In this document: positions 35,381 to 47,302 of the stretch, in pieces
How the letters are laid out: each line of letters begins with the position of its first letter
How positions within the stretch are numbered: position 1 is the first letter of the stretch
From: Diadema setosum
Taxonomy: Eukaryota > Echinodermata > Echinoidea > Diadematoida > Diadematidae
DNA: 64,000 nucleotides
Reading direction: 5' to 3'
NCBI GenBank assembly: GCA_033980235.1
Contig: CM067075.1
Span: forward strand, 28,560,150 to 28,624,149
Notes under the pieces: model-generated
Told to the model about the DNA's origin: nothing
Database searches by the model: none
Seen by the model: only the letters and a program-made list of their open reading frames with translations
Program-made: the position numbers and the translations under genes

Positions 35381-36206
35381 ACCCACTGTGTCTTCATTGT
35401 CATCCGCCATTGTAAAACTCGAAGCATGTTTGCAAGACCTGAAAATTTGGCTTACATCCAATGGCCTTAAACTAAATGATGATAAATCTGAGTTTCTGTT
35501 ATTGGGATCAAAGCATATTATGTTAGGCAAAGTTGATTATCAGTCATGTCATGTCAACATCGGTAGCACTTTCATTACTCCGTCGAAAACAGCCCGTAAT
35601 TTAGGTGTCATATTAAATTTTGATCAGGAAATGTCATTTCGAAGTCATGTAACTCATATTCAGCGGAATGTTCGATATCAGTTGCGTAATTTAAGTTTCA
35701 TAAGGAAATATTTGTCTAAATCTGCAGCTGAGATACTTATTCATGCTTTGATTTCTTCTCGGTTGGATTTTTCGAATTCATTGTTGTGTAATCTTTCAAA
35801 AAAAGATGTCACAAAACTTCAACGGTTGCAAAATTCTGCTGCCCGATTGTTAACTTTTACTAATAAGTTTGATTCCATGTCACCAGTTCTCCGTTCCTTA
35901 CATTGGTTACCTGTAGAAAAAAGGATTATTTTCAAGATTCTGTTATTAGTACATCATTCAGTTCATTCTTTTTCCCCAATATACATAAGTAATTCTGTTC
36001 AAAAATACAATCCGACACGAAGGCTACGTTCATCATCAGATGCATTCTTACTCCAAACACCCAGAGTAAAACATGGGTATGGTGATCGTGCTTTTTCCGT
36101 TATGGGACCAAAATTGTGGAATCAGTTACCTCTTCAGTTAAGGGAACTGTCATCTACAGAGTCATTCAAATCCAAACTTAAAACTTATCTGTTCCTTTCA
36201 TACTGA
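35370..36206 (+). pseudogene. LINE reverse transcriptase, C-terminal part
   Basis: 278-codon open segment starting within the post-catalytic region and ending at the natural stop. Its length and conservation suggest a relatively recent insertion. Confidence 0.9.
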
Positions 36207-36899
36207 GGACTGTAATTGCTGTATGTCATTAATATTGGATTAATATTGTATTTTTAATTGATATATGTTGTATTCTTTATTTGATATATATTTGCTTTTG
36301 TTTACCATTTTTTTTCTTTGTTAAAATGTTTGAATATGTATATGCATGTAAATATATGATATTTTTTCATTTTTGAAGCGCCATGAGCACTGAAAAGTGG
36401 ACCTGTGCGCTATACAAGTAGCCACTATTATTATTATTATTATTATTTGCTTCGGCAAAGACGCCTTATCATCAGCGTGCATGCTAATATGAATACAGAC
36501 CATACAGACTCACCATTGGTTATCTTTCTTACTTTTACACCAAGCGGCCTGGAATGCGGTCAAGCACGGTAATGATGCTGCAAAGTTTTTCACTGGCCAG
36601 TTTCATTTGGTCAGCGTTATTTTATGCCGATGACAATATATTAGCCCTTGTTTCAGGCCTCCGCGAAGAGTGTCATAATCGCAATACTGTACTGTACTTT
36701 TTAATCACTTATTTATTGTATTCGCATTATTGTAAATGAGGAAAGATATCATTTTATTCGCTGCCCTCTTGACACCTTGTATACTTGGTTTTTTTTTCTG
36801 CAACTATTGATAAGTTGCCCTTTATCGATGTATCGTGGTAGCCATGCATAATAAAAATCATGGGCATAGGCCTAAGTAAAGACAGGACCTATAAACTAT

Positions 36900-36987
36900 A
36901 CTCGGGTTAGATTTGAACCAACCATCTCCTTGTACGAGATAAGTGAATCCACTCGACGACTGGACTTTCACCACTGAGACAACCAGT
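36900..36987 (-). repeat. tRNA-like SINE head
   Basis: Reading minus: an A-box-like tgtctcagtggtga and a B-box-like tggttcaaatctaaccc are present, with a longer gap than in a functional tRNA. Probably a tRNA-derived SINE remnant. Confidence 0.35.
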
Positions 36988-37049
36988 GCTGGTTTTGATG
37001 TTTTATGCAGCGAGTATACGCCTACTGCGTCTTTATTCAAATGAAAGAT

Positions 37050-38268
37050 ATCCCAGCAAACACATATATCGTATGCAGAACGTTTCCTATGAAACGTTTT
37101 TTTTTTCTCTCTCTCTCTCTCTCGAGGGGGGTTCCGTACGTCTTAGTATAAAATGGATGTTTTTAAAACGTACATACAATGTCAAAGTTGGGACTTAGCA
37201 TTTGCCGCAAAGCACAGGTTTTTTTTTTTTTTTTTTGAAAACGTTTTAAAAACGTCAATGCAGGATGGACGTTACAAAACGATTTTATTAGGTTTGCTGC
37301 GTCGACTTTGTCTTCAATGAACGTTTAAAAAACGTTTTTATATGGTCCGCTACGTGTTCGTCATTGGTTTCTTTATCATGAATATTCATGCATATTTATG
37401 AATATTCAAACAAGAAAATATAAGATTTGAAGATATAGTGGAAATAGATAAAAGACATTGAAATCTAAAGATTTATGCTGGGTTCAAACTTTCTTTGTTA
37501 AGAATAAACTTATCCACGTTATTGTTCAGTTATTCACAATTTTAGATTGTGTTATGAAGAGGTATTTTCAATAGGCCTAATTAAGGTGTGTGTGATTTAA
37601 TTCTCGTAACCATGTCTTCATGCATTACAACATTTTGCTGGCATATAAAAGAATGTGATACAGATTCATCAATTGGGAATAGGATGTATTATAGGTATAG
37701 GTGGTAGGACATTAGGAACAGGTTAGGATATGAGTATATAGGATTAGGATTAGGCAGTTGTTAGGGTACATTAATCCCAGATTTTGCCTGCATAATCTCA
37801 TAACTATAATTCTTTTTTTGAATACCCAATAAAAAATAAACATTAGACGTTCATAAAATGTTTTCTGGACATTATAGACGGATATGAAAGGTTCTCTAAA
37901 CGTTGAGATTCTGGAATGGGCTATAAGACTTTTTTAGACGTTTTTTTTTTTTGAATGTTCTAGACGGTTTCCAAAGATTTTCTGGACGTCCGCAGAACGT
38001 CCACAGAACGTTTTGAATATTCTTAAAGATTTTACTGACGTCTATAACGTCCCAAAGGTTTTCTGCAGGTCCTTAAAAATTCCGAAAGGTTTTTTATTGG
38101 TTTTTTAAACGTTTAAAAAACGTTTTTATAACGTCCATTTGAAACGTTTTGAATACGTCGAAAACCTTCCACAAAAAGACGTTCTGAAAACGTTTTGATA
38201 AAATGTCCAAATAACGAACTTGGAAGGTTTCAAGAACGTTCAGAAAATGTCCAAATGTTAGCTGGGAT
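37050..38268. mobile_element. Element of degenerate AACGTTTT repeats with ATCCCAGC ends
   Basis: Left end atcccagcaaaca, right end (inverted) atcccagctaaca. The interior holds dozens of aacgttt, aaacgtcc and gaacgttc words, many able to pair. The centre (about 37370-37800) is AT-rich and carries no gene. A non-autonomous DNA element or amplified satellite-like MITE. Confidence 0.7.
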
Positions 38269-38269
38269 T

Positions 38270-40043
38270 ATAATATTGGCCTATGCGTCGAGTTCAATTT
38301 CTTAGGATGGCTACTATTAAAACACAGTAATAGTTGCTTGTTTACGTCGAGGAAGGGCAATTTAAACAAATAAACAAACTAAAACTCTCCGCAGGAATAC
38401 TAATATTTATTTTGAATATTTTTTTCTTTTTTTTGTGGAGGACGTTCTTATCATTCTGCATGATGTCCGTATAGGCAATGCTGTGTAGGTTTGATATCAG
38501 AAAATTAAACTATAATTGTTTAATCAACGATGCCAGGTCATCAAAGCTGTTTTGTGTGATGTGTGTGTGTGTGTGTTTCTTTTTTTTTTTGTCTTTCTTT
38601 GTTTTCTGTGGGCAAACTTTTAACCAATAAGCAATTTCTAATCAGTTTTATCTTTTTTTTTCTTTTTTTTTAATTCTTCTGAGCTGTAATCAAATTTGAG
38701 TGACGAGGTGATGGAAGATCATGGACATAGATGATGATTTTGACAAAGCTCGATAGCAATGTGATCGTCTGCCTGGTGTTCTTCTGATCATTTTCTTCTT
38801 TAGATCCCAATATAAAATACAATTTCAGCTTGATTCTAAATCGGGCGATCACGCACAAACACAATGAACACGCATTTTGACACTGCATGGCCGAGAGATA
38901 TTCCCTTGTCTAGAATGCTTGTTATAAATCCATGATCTAATGGTGCTCTCTATAGGACTACTACTCTCATAAACTTGGATGTGATGGCTGTTCATTAATG
39001 TCAGTCATCATCAAAGTTCGACGAATTCCATTGTCAATATGCGGGAAAATGATTACTCTGCAATATATGCATGCGTGTCACATACGACATAATGATGCAC
39101 GGGTGTCGTTTGACACAATGTTTGAGCGAAATATAATGATTGATCACAGGTGCTGAAGACGATAGGTCCCCAATCATGCCATGATGACGATTAGATTTCC
39201 ATCAGTGGTTTGTACACAGGATTTAACAAATCGAAAATGCATCTTACTGCTATTACTTTGTCGCTGACAGCTATCTCTGACTATAATATGGTCTACACAA
39301 ATCTGAGAGGCATCACCCGTGAAAGCGATTTGAGCTCGAACGTTAATGACTACCTTTTCGTGGCAATATCTTATAATAGTCGTCATGGTAACCAGATGGT
39401 TGTTGAAAAAAAAAGTTGTGTTGCCACCAACATGACTAATATCACAAAGTAGGCCTAATGGTCCCATCACATCTAATGTACGCTATGTTTACATTTTGCC
39501 TATGAGTGCGCAATTGATCAGTTATGCACTTCTCATATGATTAACATCAGCTTGTCATCGATGTAGCTCACTATTCGCCCATAACTTATTCTTGCGCGTG
39601 ATGTTGCTTCAGCATATACAGGCCAAACATTGATGTCCTAATCACGAACCTTGTAGTTCACGTTATAACTTTACAGTGCTCTTGACGGGCGCGTAGCTTG
39701 CTCGTCAAACTCGCCCCTTTGTTTTCCTGTCTGCCTTTCTATATTTCTCTCTCTCTCCCTTTCTCCCCTTTCCACGTCTCCCTCCCCTCCCCTTCTTAGC
39801 ATGTTTTTCTGTAGTCTAAGAGAGGCATTATGCTGCTGGAATCTTTGGCGTCAAATATTCCGTACATTTGTCAAGAATTGGAAAGAATGTGTTAGGACAA
39901 TAATATTCTACAAACTGAAAAAGAGAATAGTTCGTCCGACATTATCTGGAGGCAAATCTCGTATTTCTTCATCAGTATTTATCACTGAAAATTAAAAGAG
40001 AGGGCATCAGACGTTTTCCAGATCATACACGAACCCATCAGAT
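38270..40043. other. Intergenic, upstream of the amine-type GPCR
   Basis: T-rich tracts and a short GT run (about 38558-38576). The open segments at 39174-39470 on both strands mirror each other and have no recognisable content. The last 300 bp before the GPCR contain a CT-rich tract (39735-39800) that may belong to the promoter or 5' UTR. Confidence 0.4.
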
Positions 40044-41153
40044 ATGGAAACTTCAAACTGTACAGCGGGTCATTGCTACTTTGCTCCGGATGTGCGACAA
40101 CTTCCTGAAGTATTACTGGTGTCCACTGTCTACGTCATTTTCTCCATCGTAACCGTCATCGGCAACGCCATCGTGATGATGTCCTACGTGAGGGACGGGG
40201 TCGTTCGCAAGCACGCCTCCAACCTCATCATCGTGCATCTCGCCATCACCGACTTCCTTGTCGGAGCCATTAGCCTGCCTGTCAAGTTTGTGATCTATTT
40301 GCGGGGCGACTGGGACAAATGGGTATGGGGAAGACTGCCGTGTCAGTGGTACCTGCTCGTGGACTACACCTGCACGGCGCTTTCGGCAGCTTTCGTGGTC
40401 TGCATCAGCCTGGACCGCCTCTGGATCGTCACCAAGGGTGCCCGATACAAGACGTTCCAGACGCGTCGGCGGGTGAAGGTCATGATCACCGGTCTCTGGT
40501 TGGTCATCGGAGGCTTCTACGCCTTCATGATATTCGCCTGGCAGTCTGTCACAGGAATAGACATTAACACATTGAACGACGACGAGATCTGCGATATCGA
40601 CTTCGCATTTACAGATTATGCTTCGGTGCTTTACTTTGTATTTGACGGATGCGTTCCCATCGCGCTTATCGTCACCTTTAACGCTGCCACTTACGTTTGC
40701 CTCTGGAACCAATCGAGAAAATTACTGCAATACGGACCGAGGAGAAAAAATGACCAAGAAAAGAAGACCAAGGGTATTTACACCATATCAAGTTTCCATG
40801 GAGTCGATGAGGCGAGAACATCAAGGAGATTGTCCGCCTCTCTGAGGATAATACGGAGAGGAGGGCGCTACTCGAGGAGAGGACAGACGATTCGGCAGGT
40901 CAGGCACTTTCGGAAGGTGGGACGTTCTGCCGTTAAGCTGTCGGTAATCGCTGCTTGCTTCGTGTTGTGTTGGCTGCCCTACGAAGTAGCTTTTACAATC
41001 GAATCGTTTCACTCTCCCGTCAGTAGCGAGGTTTGGCACGCTTGTACCCTACTGCAATGGGCCAATTCTGGACTCAATCCAATACTTTATGCCGTTACAA
41101 ATGTGCGGTACAGGCGTCATTTTAAACGCTTTCTGTTTTGCAAGTTTACGTAG
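40044..41153 (+). CDS. Rhodopsin-family GPCR, amine-receptor-like
   Basis: Single exon, 369 residues, seven hydrophobic helices. Class A landmarks: N41 (TM1), D70 (2.50), C100 (3.25) with C183 in loop 2, D-R-L at 124-126, C-W-L-P at 309-312, N-P-I-L-Y at 345-349. D107 falls exactly at 3.32, the amine-binding Asp, and D201 falls at 5.46, where histamine H3/H4 receptors carry Glu; F306 is at 6.44 and Y313 at 6.51. The usual Tyr at 7.43 is Trp. N-glycosylation sequon at N5. Loop 3 (about 225-295) is Arg-rich and basic. A biogenic amine ligand, possibly histamine-like, is inference. The ATG at 40044 starts a normal short N-terminus. AATAAA lies 55 bp after the stop. Confidence 0.9.
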   Translation: METSNCTAGHCYFAPDVRQLPEVLLVSTVYVIFSIVTVIGNAIVMMSYVRDGVVRKHASNLIIVHLAITDFLVGAISLPVKFVIYLRGDWDKWVWGRLPCQWYLLVDYTCTALSAAFVVCISLDRLWIVTKGARYKTFQTRRRVKVMITGLWLVIGGFYAFMIFAWQSVTGIDINTLNDDEICDIDFAFTDYASVLYFVFDGCVPIALIVTFNAATYVCLWNQSRKLLQYGPRRKNDQEKKTKGIYTISSFHGVDEARTSRRLSASLRIIRRGGRYSRRGQTIRQVRHFRKVGRSAVKLSVIAACFVLCWLPYEVAFTIESFHSPVSSEVWHACTLLQWANSGLNPILYAVTNVRYRRHFKRFLFCKFT

Positions 41154-41207
41154 ACAAATGAAAGAAAAAAGGTAGTTGATAGATAAATACATATTTTATT
41201 ATGTTTG

Positions 41208-41213
41208 AATAAA
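41208..41213 (+). terminator. Poly(A) signal of the amine-type GPCR
   Basis: AATAAA 55 bp downstream of the stop codon, followed by A-rich sequence; a short 3' UTR would result. Confidence 0.5.
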
Positions 41214-41354
41214 AAATAAGAAAGGAGAGTATAACACTGCATATTTAGTTTTAAGGCACGAGGAAAAGGGGCCGTCCCACGAGACCTTTACCCACAAGTC
41301 ATATAGCCCATACAGTTCGACATTAAAAAAAAAAGTTTGCTAATTGTCGAACTC

Positions 41355-41432
41355 ATGGGCTGTATAGATGACTCGTGGGCTGTATAACTCGTAAGCTGTA
41401 CGACTCGTGCGCTGTAGACTCGTGGGTGTCAG
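41355..41432 (+). repeat. Minisatellite of gactcgtgggctgta units
   Basis: About five 15-19 bp degenerate copies of actcgtgggctgtat-like units. No coding function. 41433-44754 otherwise shows AT-rich intergenic DNA with no supported gene. Confidence 0.65.
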
Positions 41433-44400
41433 TCTCCTATCGTGCACCCAAGGAGAACGCCTATTGAAGTTATAAGACATTAATGACTACTGCTGTAGAC
41501 AAAGAGAATATATGAAATGCACGCATGCGAATCAATAGAGAAAATTGTGTCTTCATCTCACAGGTAAATCAAAAAAAGATGTCTCCTTGTCTTCTCAAAT
41601 TCTCGTCCAATGTGCCTAAACATACATATACCAGCTAGGAGACTATAAATTCCTTTCTTCGCAATCATCACAATCCTATGTCCTCGATTTATTCACTGCT
41701 TAAGCTCTGATTGTGCTTGCATTACAAACAACAAAAACAACAACAACACATGATAAGTTATTCCTACGACAATCTTTAAATTACTAAAAATCATCAGTTC
41801 TGTTGATGCAAATACCTTTCGTTTTATCTTATCATGCACATTTTACATAACACTGTATTGTTTTGATTACACCTGTTTTACATTTTGCTGTACGCTGTTA
41901 ATGAGGGGGGAAAAAGTCATCTCAAAACTTTCTATATGCTTCTTTATATTTCATTTTTCTTGTATGACTCATATCTTCTTTTTGCTGTTTATTTGCAGTG
42001 ATGCATTTATGTCATTCCCTTTTATGCACACGCTTTATCAAATTATTCTTGCTCCACACACTAATTATGATAATAATCGAATTCGAAAAGCAATTTATGT
42101 GTCTATACAATGTAATGTTAGAGTGACTTTATACAAGTGTTATAATTACTTCCAAATTGACCATGGAGTGACAGGCTCAAGACAAATAAGTGAATTATAC
42201 AGAATATAATTATTAGAACAAAATACAAGAATAAAGAGGGCTTCACTGAAGACGTACAAAACTATTGACGTTTTCAGTGTTCATAGTAAGTTGGAGGTAT
42301 TTGATGCTAAATGCTTAATGAACCTCTTGGTTTTAATATGATGTTTTACTCATTAGTTTTGATATTCAGCTGCCATGCACTGCATAAGTAACACTGACTA
42401 CCTTGTTGTTTGTGATGAATAGTCTTAGAGAAGATCAAAGGAACTCCCTATATACAATAGACTCATTTTGCTTGTTTCTTCAAAAAATAAATAACTTGCT
42501 AGGAAAGTAATTAATAGAAGATCCCCTATGCGCTGAAATGAACCTGTCTGTTATATCGTGATGAAATACAATGAGAAATAATATACCCTGCAGTAAACGT
42601 CACATATACGGATTGTTGTTTTTTTTCTACAAAATGAAAGGGACTTTTTTTTTTTTTTTTGCTTTGTTCCCTTTTGTTTCTCAATACCGCTCGTGCGGTG
42701 TAATCGACCAATACTCTTACCGCTCACTGACATGCCGTGACAAGAGGAGGCAATTTCCCGGCACTGTCCTATCACCGGGACAATAGCTCGACCTCTTCCA
42801 TCTTTCACGCATGATGTCACGTTTTGTCTCTTCTCTAGTCTCGCTATCGCTTCGAGAAATATAAACACGGTGACACGCAATATATTAGCTAGAACGGTTT
42901 GGGAAATGGAAACCAACAACAGTTACAACGTCAATGGCAAATGGCTTAACCCTCACACTCTCGTGGCGGCAGCGTTCAGTACTTTGATGAACAGGGGAAA
43001 TTAGTTTGTGTAGGGCTGATCATCCTTAGGACCTGTACGTTGTCGATTAGTCGCAGACTATGATGTCAGTATTTTCATAGACGTGTTTGAATAACAAAAA
43101 GGCTATCGGTGTCAAAACCCACATTGTTGGTGACTATTTCGTCCATAGTGGTGGATTATTGCTATTGGTCATTCTATAAGTGTATGCATATGTTATGATA
43201 TTCAGTACAAAACTGTTATATCTATCATATTTGTGTGTTGTTGCTGTTATTTTATGCCATTTTGTATTTCCTTTTCGGCACACACATTGATGTATATAAG
43301 AACATGACTGTGCCAAAGGTAAATTTATGTGGAAAACTCCACGATGTCGTGAGTCGACTTTGCACTGTTACGACTATAGGGGAGGGTGTATCTAATTGCC
43401 TGCCACCCTGTTGTCTGGGCAGACACAGAAATTAAAACATTTATCACAACACGAAAATAGTCTAATTCCACTAGCGGCCCCTATTTTCATGATTTTTCTC
43501 TTTCTCAGATACTCTATCCGTCGATGCCTCTCCCCATTTCTCTCTCTCTGCATTTGTTGAGGTATAATATTGTCTGTATGCATGTATTTATAGGAGTTGA
43601 ATGATATATACATTTTTTCTTTCAATTTCACTCATGACTGATTGATAAGGCTTAGGCTGCTTTGTAAATAATTTTATTCCGTTTATTGCGTAAAGGCAAT
43701 AAGATATACACACGGATATTTTGGATACACAAGTTCATCTCTATGCTAGAAAACTTGTTTTTAAGGTGCAATTCACGTATTAATGAGCGCCTTCAAAGGA
43801 AACAAAGGATATTATGGTATTCTGACATCGACTGCAAAAAAAAAAAAAAAATACAAGAAGAGCTAACTGATGTCATGATATAGCATGTGAGGGGTTCTCC
43901 TTTTGCGATCTTACGAATTGTGTGAAGATCTTGATGCGAAAGTGTATCTTCATGGTTACAATGCATAGTGTAAAGTTCCTTCAGCTTTCAACAGGACAAG
44001 ATGAATGATAATCAAGGTCTATTAATAAATAATCTTGGGACATCGAGCTTCAAAGACACAGCATAAGGATCTGCATTTTTACGGCTGAAGTTGAAAAACT
44101 TGCACCTTGATCTCTTTATTGTTTAAATGCACATTGTGGAGATATTGTATGTCATATCATGAATATCTTTGAATGGATTCAATAAAAGCAATATCTAAAG
44201 TGACAACTGAAATACAAACATCTTTAATCCTCTGGCGTATACCACAGTAATTACCTGTCCATAAATTTGTGTGTGAGATTTGTGCCGTTGATCGAGCAGT
44301 GTTATTGTTTGACAGCTGTTGGAAGTGGGATAAAGGCATCGCAGAGTCACCGTTTTCTCCCCCCTTTTTTTTTCTCCCTACAGTAAGTTAATACTTGAGT

Positions 44401-44754
44401 AACAGCGTTCATGTTAAACGATAAAAACATGTGCTTTATGAATGTATTTCATGACGTCATTCTGATGCAGTGACCAGTGGTGTGTCTTGCGAATCTAAAA
44501 GACTTGAACTCGCATTGATATTCTTGCCCATGAACGAATGAAATTGGTAAATATGAATTTCTTAAATGCAACCATTGAAACAGTAAATACTCAGAACCAG
44601 AAACAGGCAAAAACAAAAACAAAACACTAGTACACTTTATACATAAACACATTATATGGAATATCCCTAAAAAACTATCGAAAAAAAAAAAACCAGCAAA
44701 TTTTCCGAAGGTCTATCTACTGTTACTGTTGGGCAAGGCCGCAAACTGAAGTCG
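41433..44754. other. Intergenic between two convergent GPCR genes
   Basis: No gene recognised on either strand. Contains T- and A-homopolymers (for example 42646-42660, 43838-43851) and a plausible minus-strand poly(A) hexamer (tttatt) near 44117 for the GPCR that ends at 44755. Confidence 0.4.
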
Positions 44755-45870
44755 TCAAGCAGTCGACGCAGTCCATGGTGGTTTGATATTCGATAATTTT
44801 CTCTCCCGATGTCCCATGAATCTCTTAACGTTCGGCTGGTTTCGTTGCGGATTCTGGTCGTCGACGGATGACGTCGATTCCATGGGCTGGTTCGACATCG
44901 CCGGACAGCGGAGAATGTTCCTGAATGCCACCTTGAAATCTGGATGCCGCGTTCCGTAGATGAAAGGATTGACGCACGAATTGAAAAGAAATATCATGGC
45001 CAGGGCGGGTACTAGTCTCTCCCCTCCGGGTATAACGAGGAGAATGGTATAAGGAGAGGTCAGGAGAAGGAACACGATGATGATGAGGAACAGGTTTTTC
45101 GTGACGGACATCTGGCGCGCGCTGAAGACGTTCCGCGGTCTGGGCGCGCCGCCGATGCTTGCCGACACGGAGACGATCTGCGCAGTGACGCGCGCCATGC
45201 GTCTCGAATGGACGCGGACATGCCGCCAAATCCGGATGTAGCTCGCAAAGATGATGATGAGAGGAATCGGATAGAGGGAGGTAGCGATGACGAGGTTATA
45301 TGTTGGCGAAAAAGGATGTGTAGTGTTCCAGATGCACATGCTGTATCGGGGATTGAATCCAAAGAAATTGTAAGATACAGCAAATGGGGTGGCCGCCACC
45401 GCGACGGGAATCATCCAAAACGCGGCGACGAGAACCGTCAGTGTCTTAGTTGTGAGCATCTCGTGAAAGCGGTGGGTTGGAAGGGTAATTAGGCAGGCGC
45501 GACTCAGGGCAATACCCCCGAGGGTGTAGAGACTGCACCCCGTACTCACCATGAGGCACATTCCTTCCCACATGCAAATCCAGGATGGGAGAGGCCAATG
45601 GTCGACGCAGAGTATGGCGAGCGCCATCCAGGGCAGATTCATGCAGCTGACCAGGTCAGCCACGGCGAGGTTGACGACAAACGTATTCGTCTTGTTTCGC
45701 AATTTCTTGCTGATGAAGACGGCCAGAATGACGAGCGTGTTCCCGAAAGACCCAGTGATACAGATAAAACTCGTGATAGCGGCATAAACTATTCGTTCAT
45801 TATAACTGGCGTAGACAATCGGTTCAGAAAATATGTCCTCGGTGCAGTTTTCGAGATCGCACATTATCAT
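44755..45870 (-). CDS. Orphan rhodopsin-family GPCR with degenerate class A motifs
   Basis: Single exon, 371 residues, seven TM helices. Present: G-N in TM1 (N44), N-L-A-V-A-D-L with D72 (2.50), C99 and C179 for the disulfide, R124 (3.50), N-P-F-I-Y (301-305) followed by G-T-R-H-P-D-F-K-V-A-F, the helix-8 start typical of melatonin, GPR84, Tre1 and moody-type receptors. Unusual: D/E-R-Y is S-R-A (123-125), and TM6 reads L-L-L-T-S-P, so the toggle Trp 6.48 is Thr. N-terminal sequon N8. Loop 3 is short and Arg-rich. The C-tail has Ser/Thr clusters and a final K-L-S-N-I-K. Ligand unknown. It converges with the neighbouring GPCR gene but is not closely similar to it. Confidence 0.9.
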   Translation of the reverse strand: MIMCDLENCTEDIFSEPIVYASYNERIVYAAITSFICITGSFGNTLVILAVFISKKLRNKTNTFVVNLAVADLVSCMNLPWMALAILCVDHWPLPSWICMWEGMCLMVSTGCSLYTLGGIALSRACLITLPTHRFHEMLTTKTLTVLVAAFWMIPVAVAATPFAVSYNFFGFNPRYSMCIWNTTHPFSPTYNLVIATSLYPIPLIIIFASYIRIWRHVRVHSRRMARVTAQIVSVSASIGGAPRPRNVFSARQMSVTKNLFLIIIVFLLLTSPYTILLVIPGGERLVPALAMIFLFNSCVNPFIYGTRHPDFKVAFRNILRCPAMSNQPMESTSSVDDQNPQRNQPNVKRFMGHRERKLSNIKPPWTASTA

Positions 45871-47302
45871 ATGATATCTGTTTAATGCGAATTAAGAGAA
45901 ACCGGCAAAGGTAAAACAAAATGTTCGGCCGTAAATAGCTTTCATCCCAGTGTTGTCATAATGAAGTGAAAAAAAAAATAATGCGAGTGTAATTGTAAGA
46001 TTACCATTTGTGAGGATCCACTTACGGCAACGTACGTAGAAATATTTATCACATTAGCATCATTGTTTGAAGTGATGTCGAATCGTCCTTGTTCCTCCAC
46101 GAGATGATTATCGTGTCGAGTACATACCACAACAATGATGGTAACACGTTTTATCGCGATTTCAAAAACCTGGAATTAATTTCAAAAGGTCAAGTCGAAA
46201 ATGAAGAATTCAGATGTGTCCATCACCATGAGGAAAACAGCACGTCTATTACACTGTAAATGCTAAGGTTAGTAAGCGAGAACACCAAAAGCAACTCCGG
46301 ACGAACTTTCAATGATGACACCAGGCAACACTGTATACATAGGGAACGCGAGATGCGAGATGCCAATATTTCCAGCCTTACAAACACGTACGTGTACTTA
46401 TCTGGAGACTATTACTAATTTCCTAGTCTTAACGATGACGGTTATAGGATGATGCATCGCTGGACGCGGTCACGGCAAGAGAAGATAATTATGACATTGG
46501 CAAAAGTTCCTATTGGCTGGTGGGCTGTGGCGATGCCAAGGATACCATCGTATCATCGTTGCTTTCTCTTGACGTGTAAGGGACCTTGGAACCCTTCTCA
46601 GAAAGGGTCTTGCACTTCCACGCGATGTTACGGCTGGTTGACGAATCTGAAAGGAGAGATATAATACGTAAAATAATATAAGATCTTTGTTAGGACATTA
46701 CACCTTTTGTTCGTCGCGAGTTTCGTCATTCTATATTGCAACTTTGTTTCCAGCACCTCACGCCAATACTGACAATACTTCTGTATTGATAATATCAAGT
46801 CTATTATATCGCATGTGACAGATTCAAGGGAGTTTTAATGACGACGTCACGCGATAAAGCATCTAATAAAAAATACGTCATCACCTAAAGGGTGTATCTC
46901 AGCACCACCATTTTATTATTTCTAATCAAGGGATTGTATTTATTTTTTTCACTTTGCATAACATTATTATCTTTACTGTCAATTTAATTTTTCGAAGCAG
47001 CGTGTATTGTAAAGTCTGCCTTCGACCTACTTCTATCAAAGCCAGTAGGATTTGCTGAACAATGCCACTTTAGTATACGTTAAACTAGCCAAATTTTGGA
47101 TCTTGATATTTTTCCTTAGACTGTTGACTAAATTTTATGGACTCTGCTTAAGAAAAATAATATCAAAACAATAATTTCCCAATGATTATAAACATGAGCC
47201 GACATGAAATATTTCGCTCGTTATTCTGTACATAAATAACACTAATAACAACTATTATTCCACTTCAGCAAAAACCCATGATTTAATGATGATATTGGCG
47301 AC
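45871..47302. other. Region upstream of the orphan GPCR
   Basis: AT-rich, no gene recognised. It may contain the promoter of the minus-strand GPCR. The open segment 46449-46664 (+) has no recognisable domain. Confidence 0.35.

Larger units (their letters stand above)
34735..36450 (+). mobile_element. 5'-truncated CR1/L2-type non-LTR retrotransposon
   Basis: The reverse transcriptase core is readable from N-Y-R-P-I-S-N-L-P (about 34858) through F-Q-S-A-Y-K-P-G-H-S, D-M-S-S-A-F-D-T-V-D, V-P-Q-G-S-V-G-G-P-L-L-F and the catalytic Y-A-D-D at about 35342. A one-base frame change near 35370 moves the thumb and 3' region into the next frame, where it is open to 36206 (H-W-L-P-V-E-K-R-I, then G-P-K-L-W-N-Q-L-P). 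A 3' tail ends in (ATT)n at 36425-36448. The upstream end is broken, with a further frame change before 34844. Non-autonomous and dead. It abuts the TIR array directly. Confidence 0.9.

Noticed and set aside
36554..36739. F-Y-A-D-D segment resembling an RT catalytic box
   Set aside because: No flanking RT blocks; the resemblance is limited to five residues and is probably chance.
40113..40712. 199-codon minus open frame
   Set aside because: Antisense shadow of the amine-type GPCR; His/Asp/Val-rich as expected for an antisense TM region.
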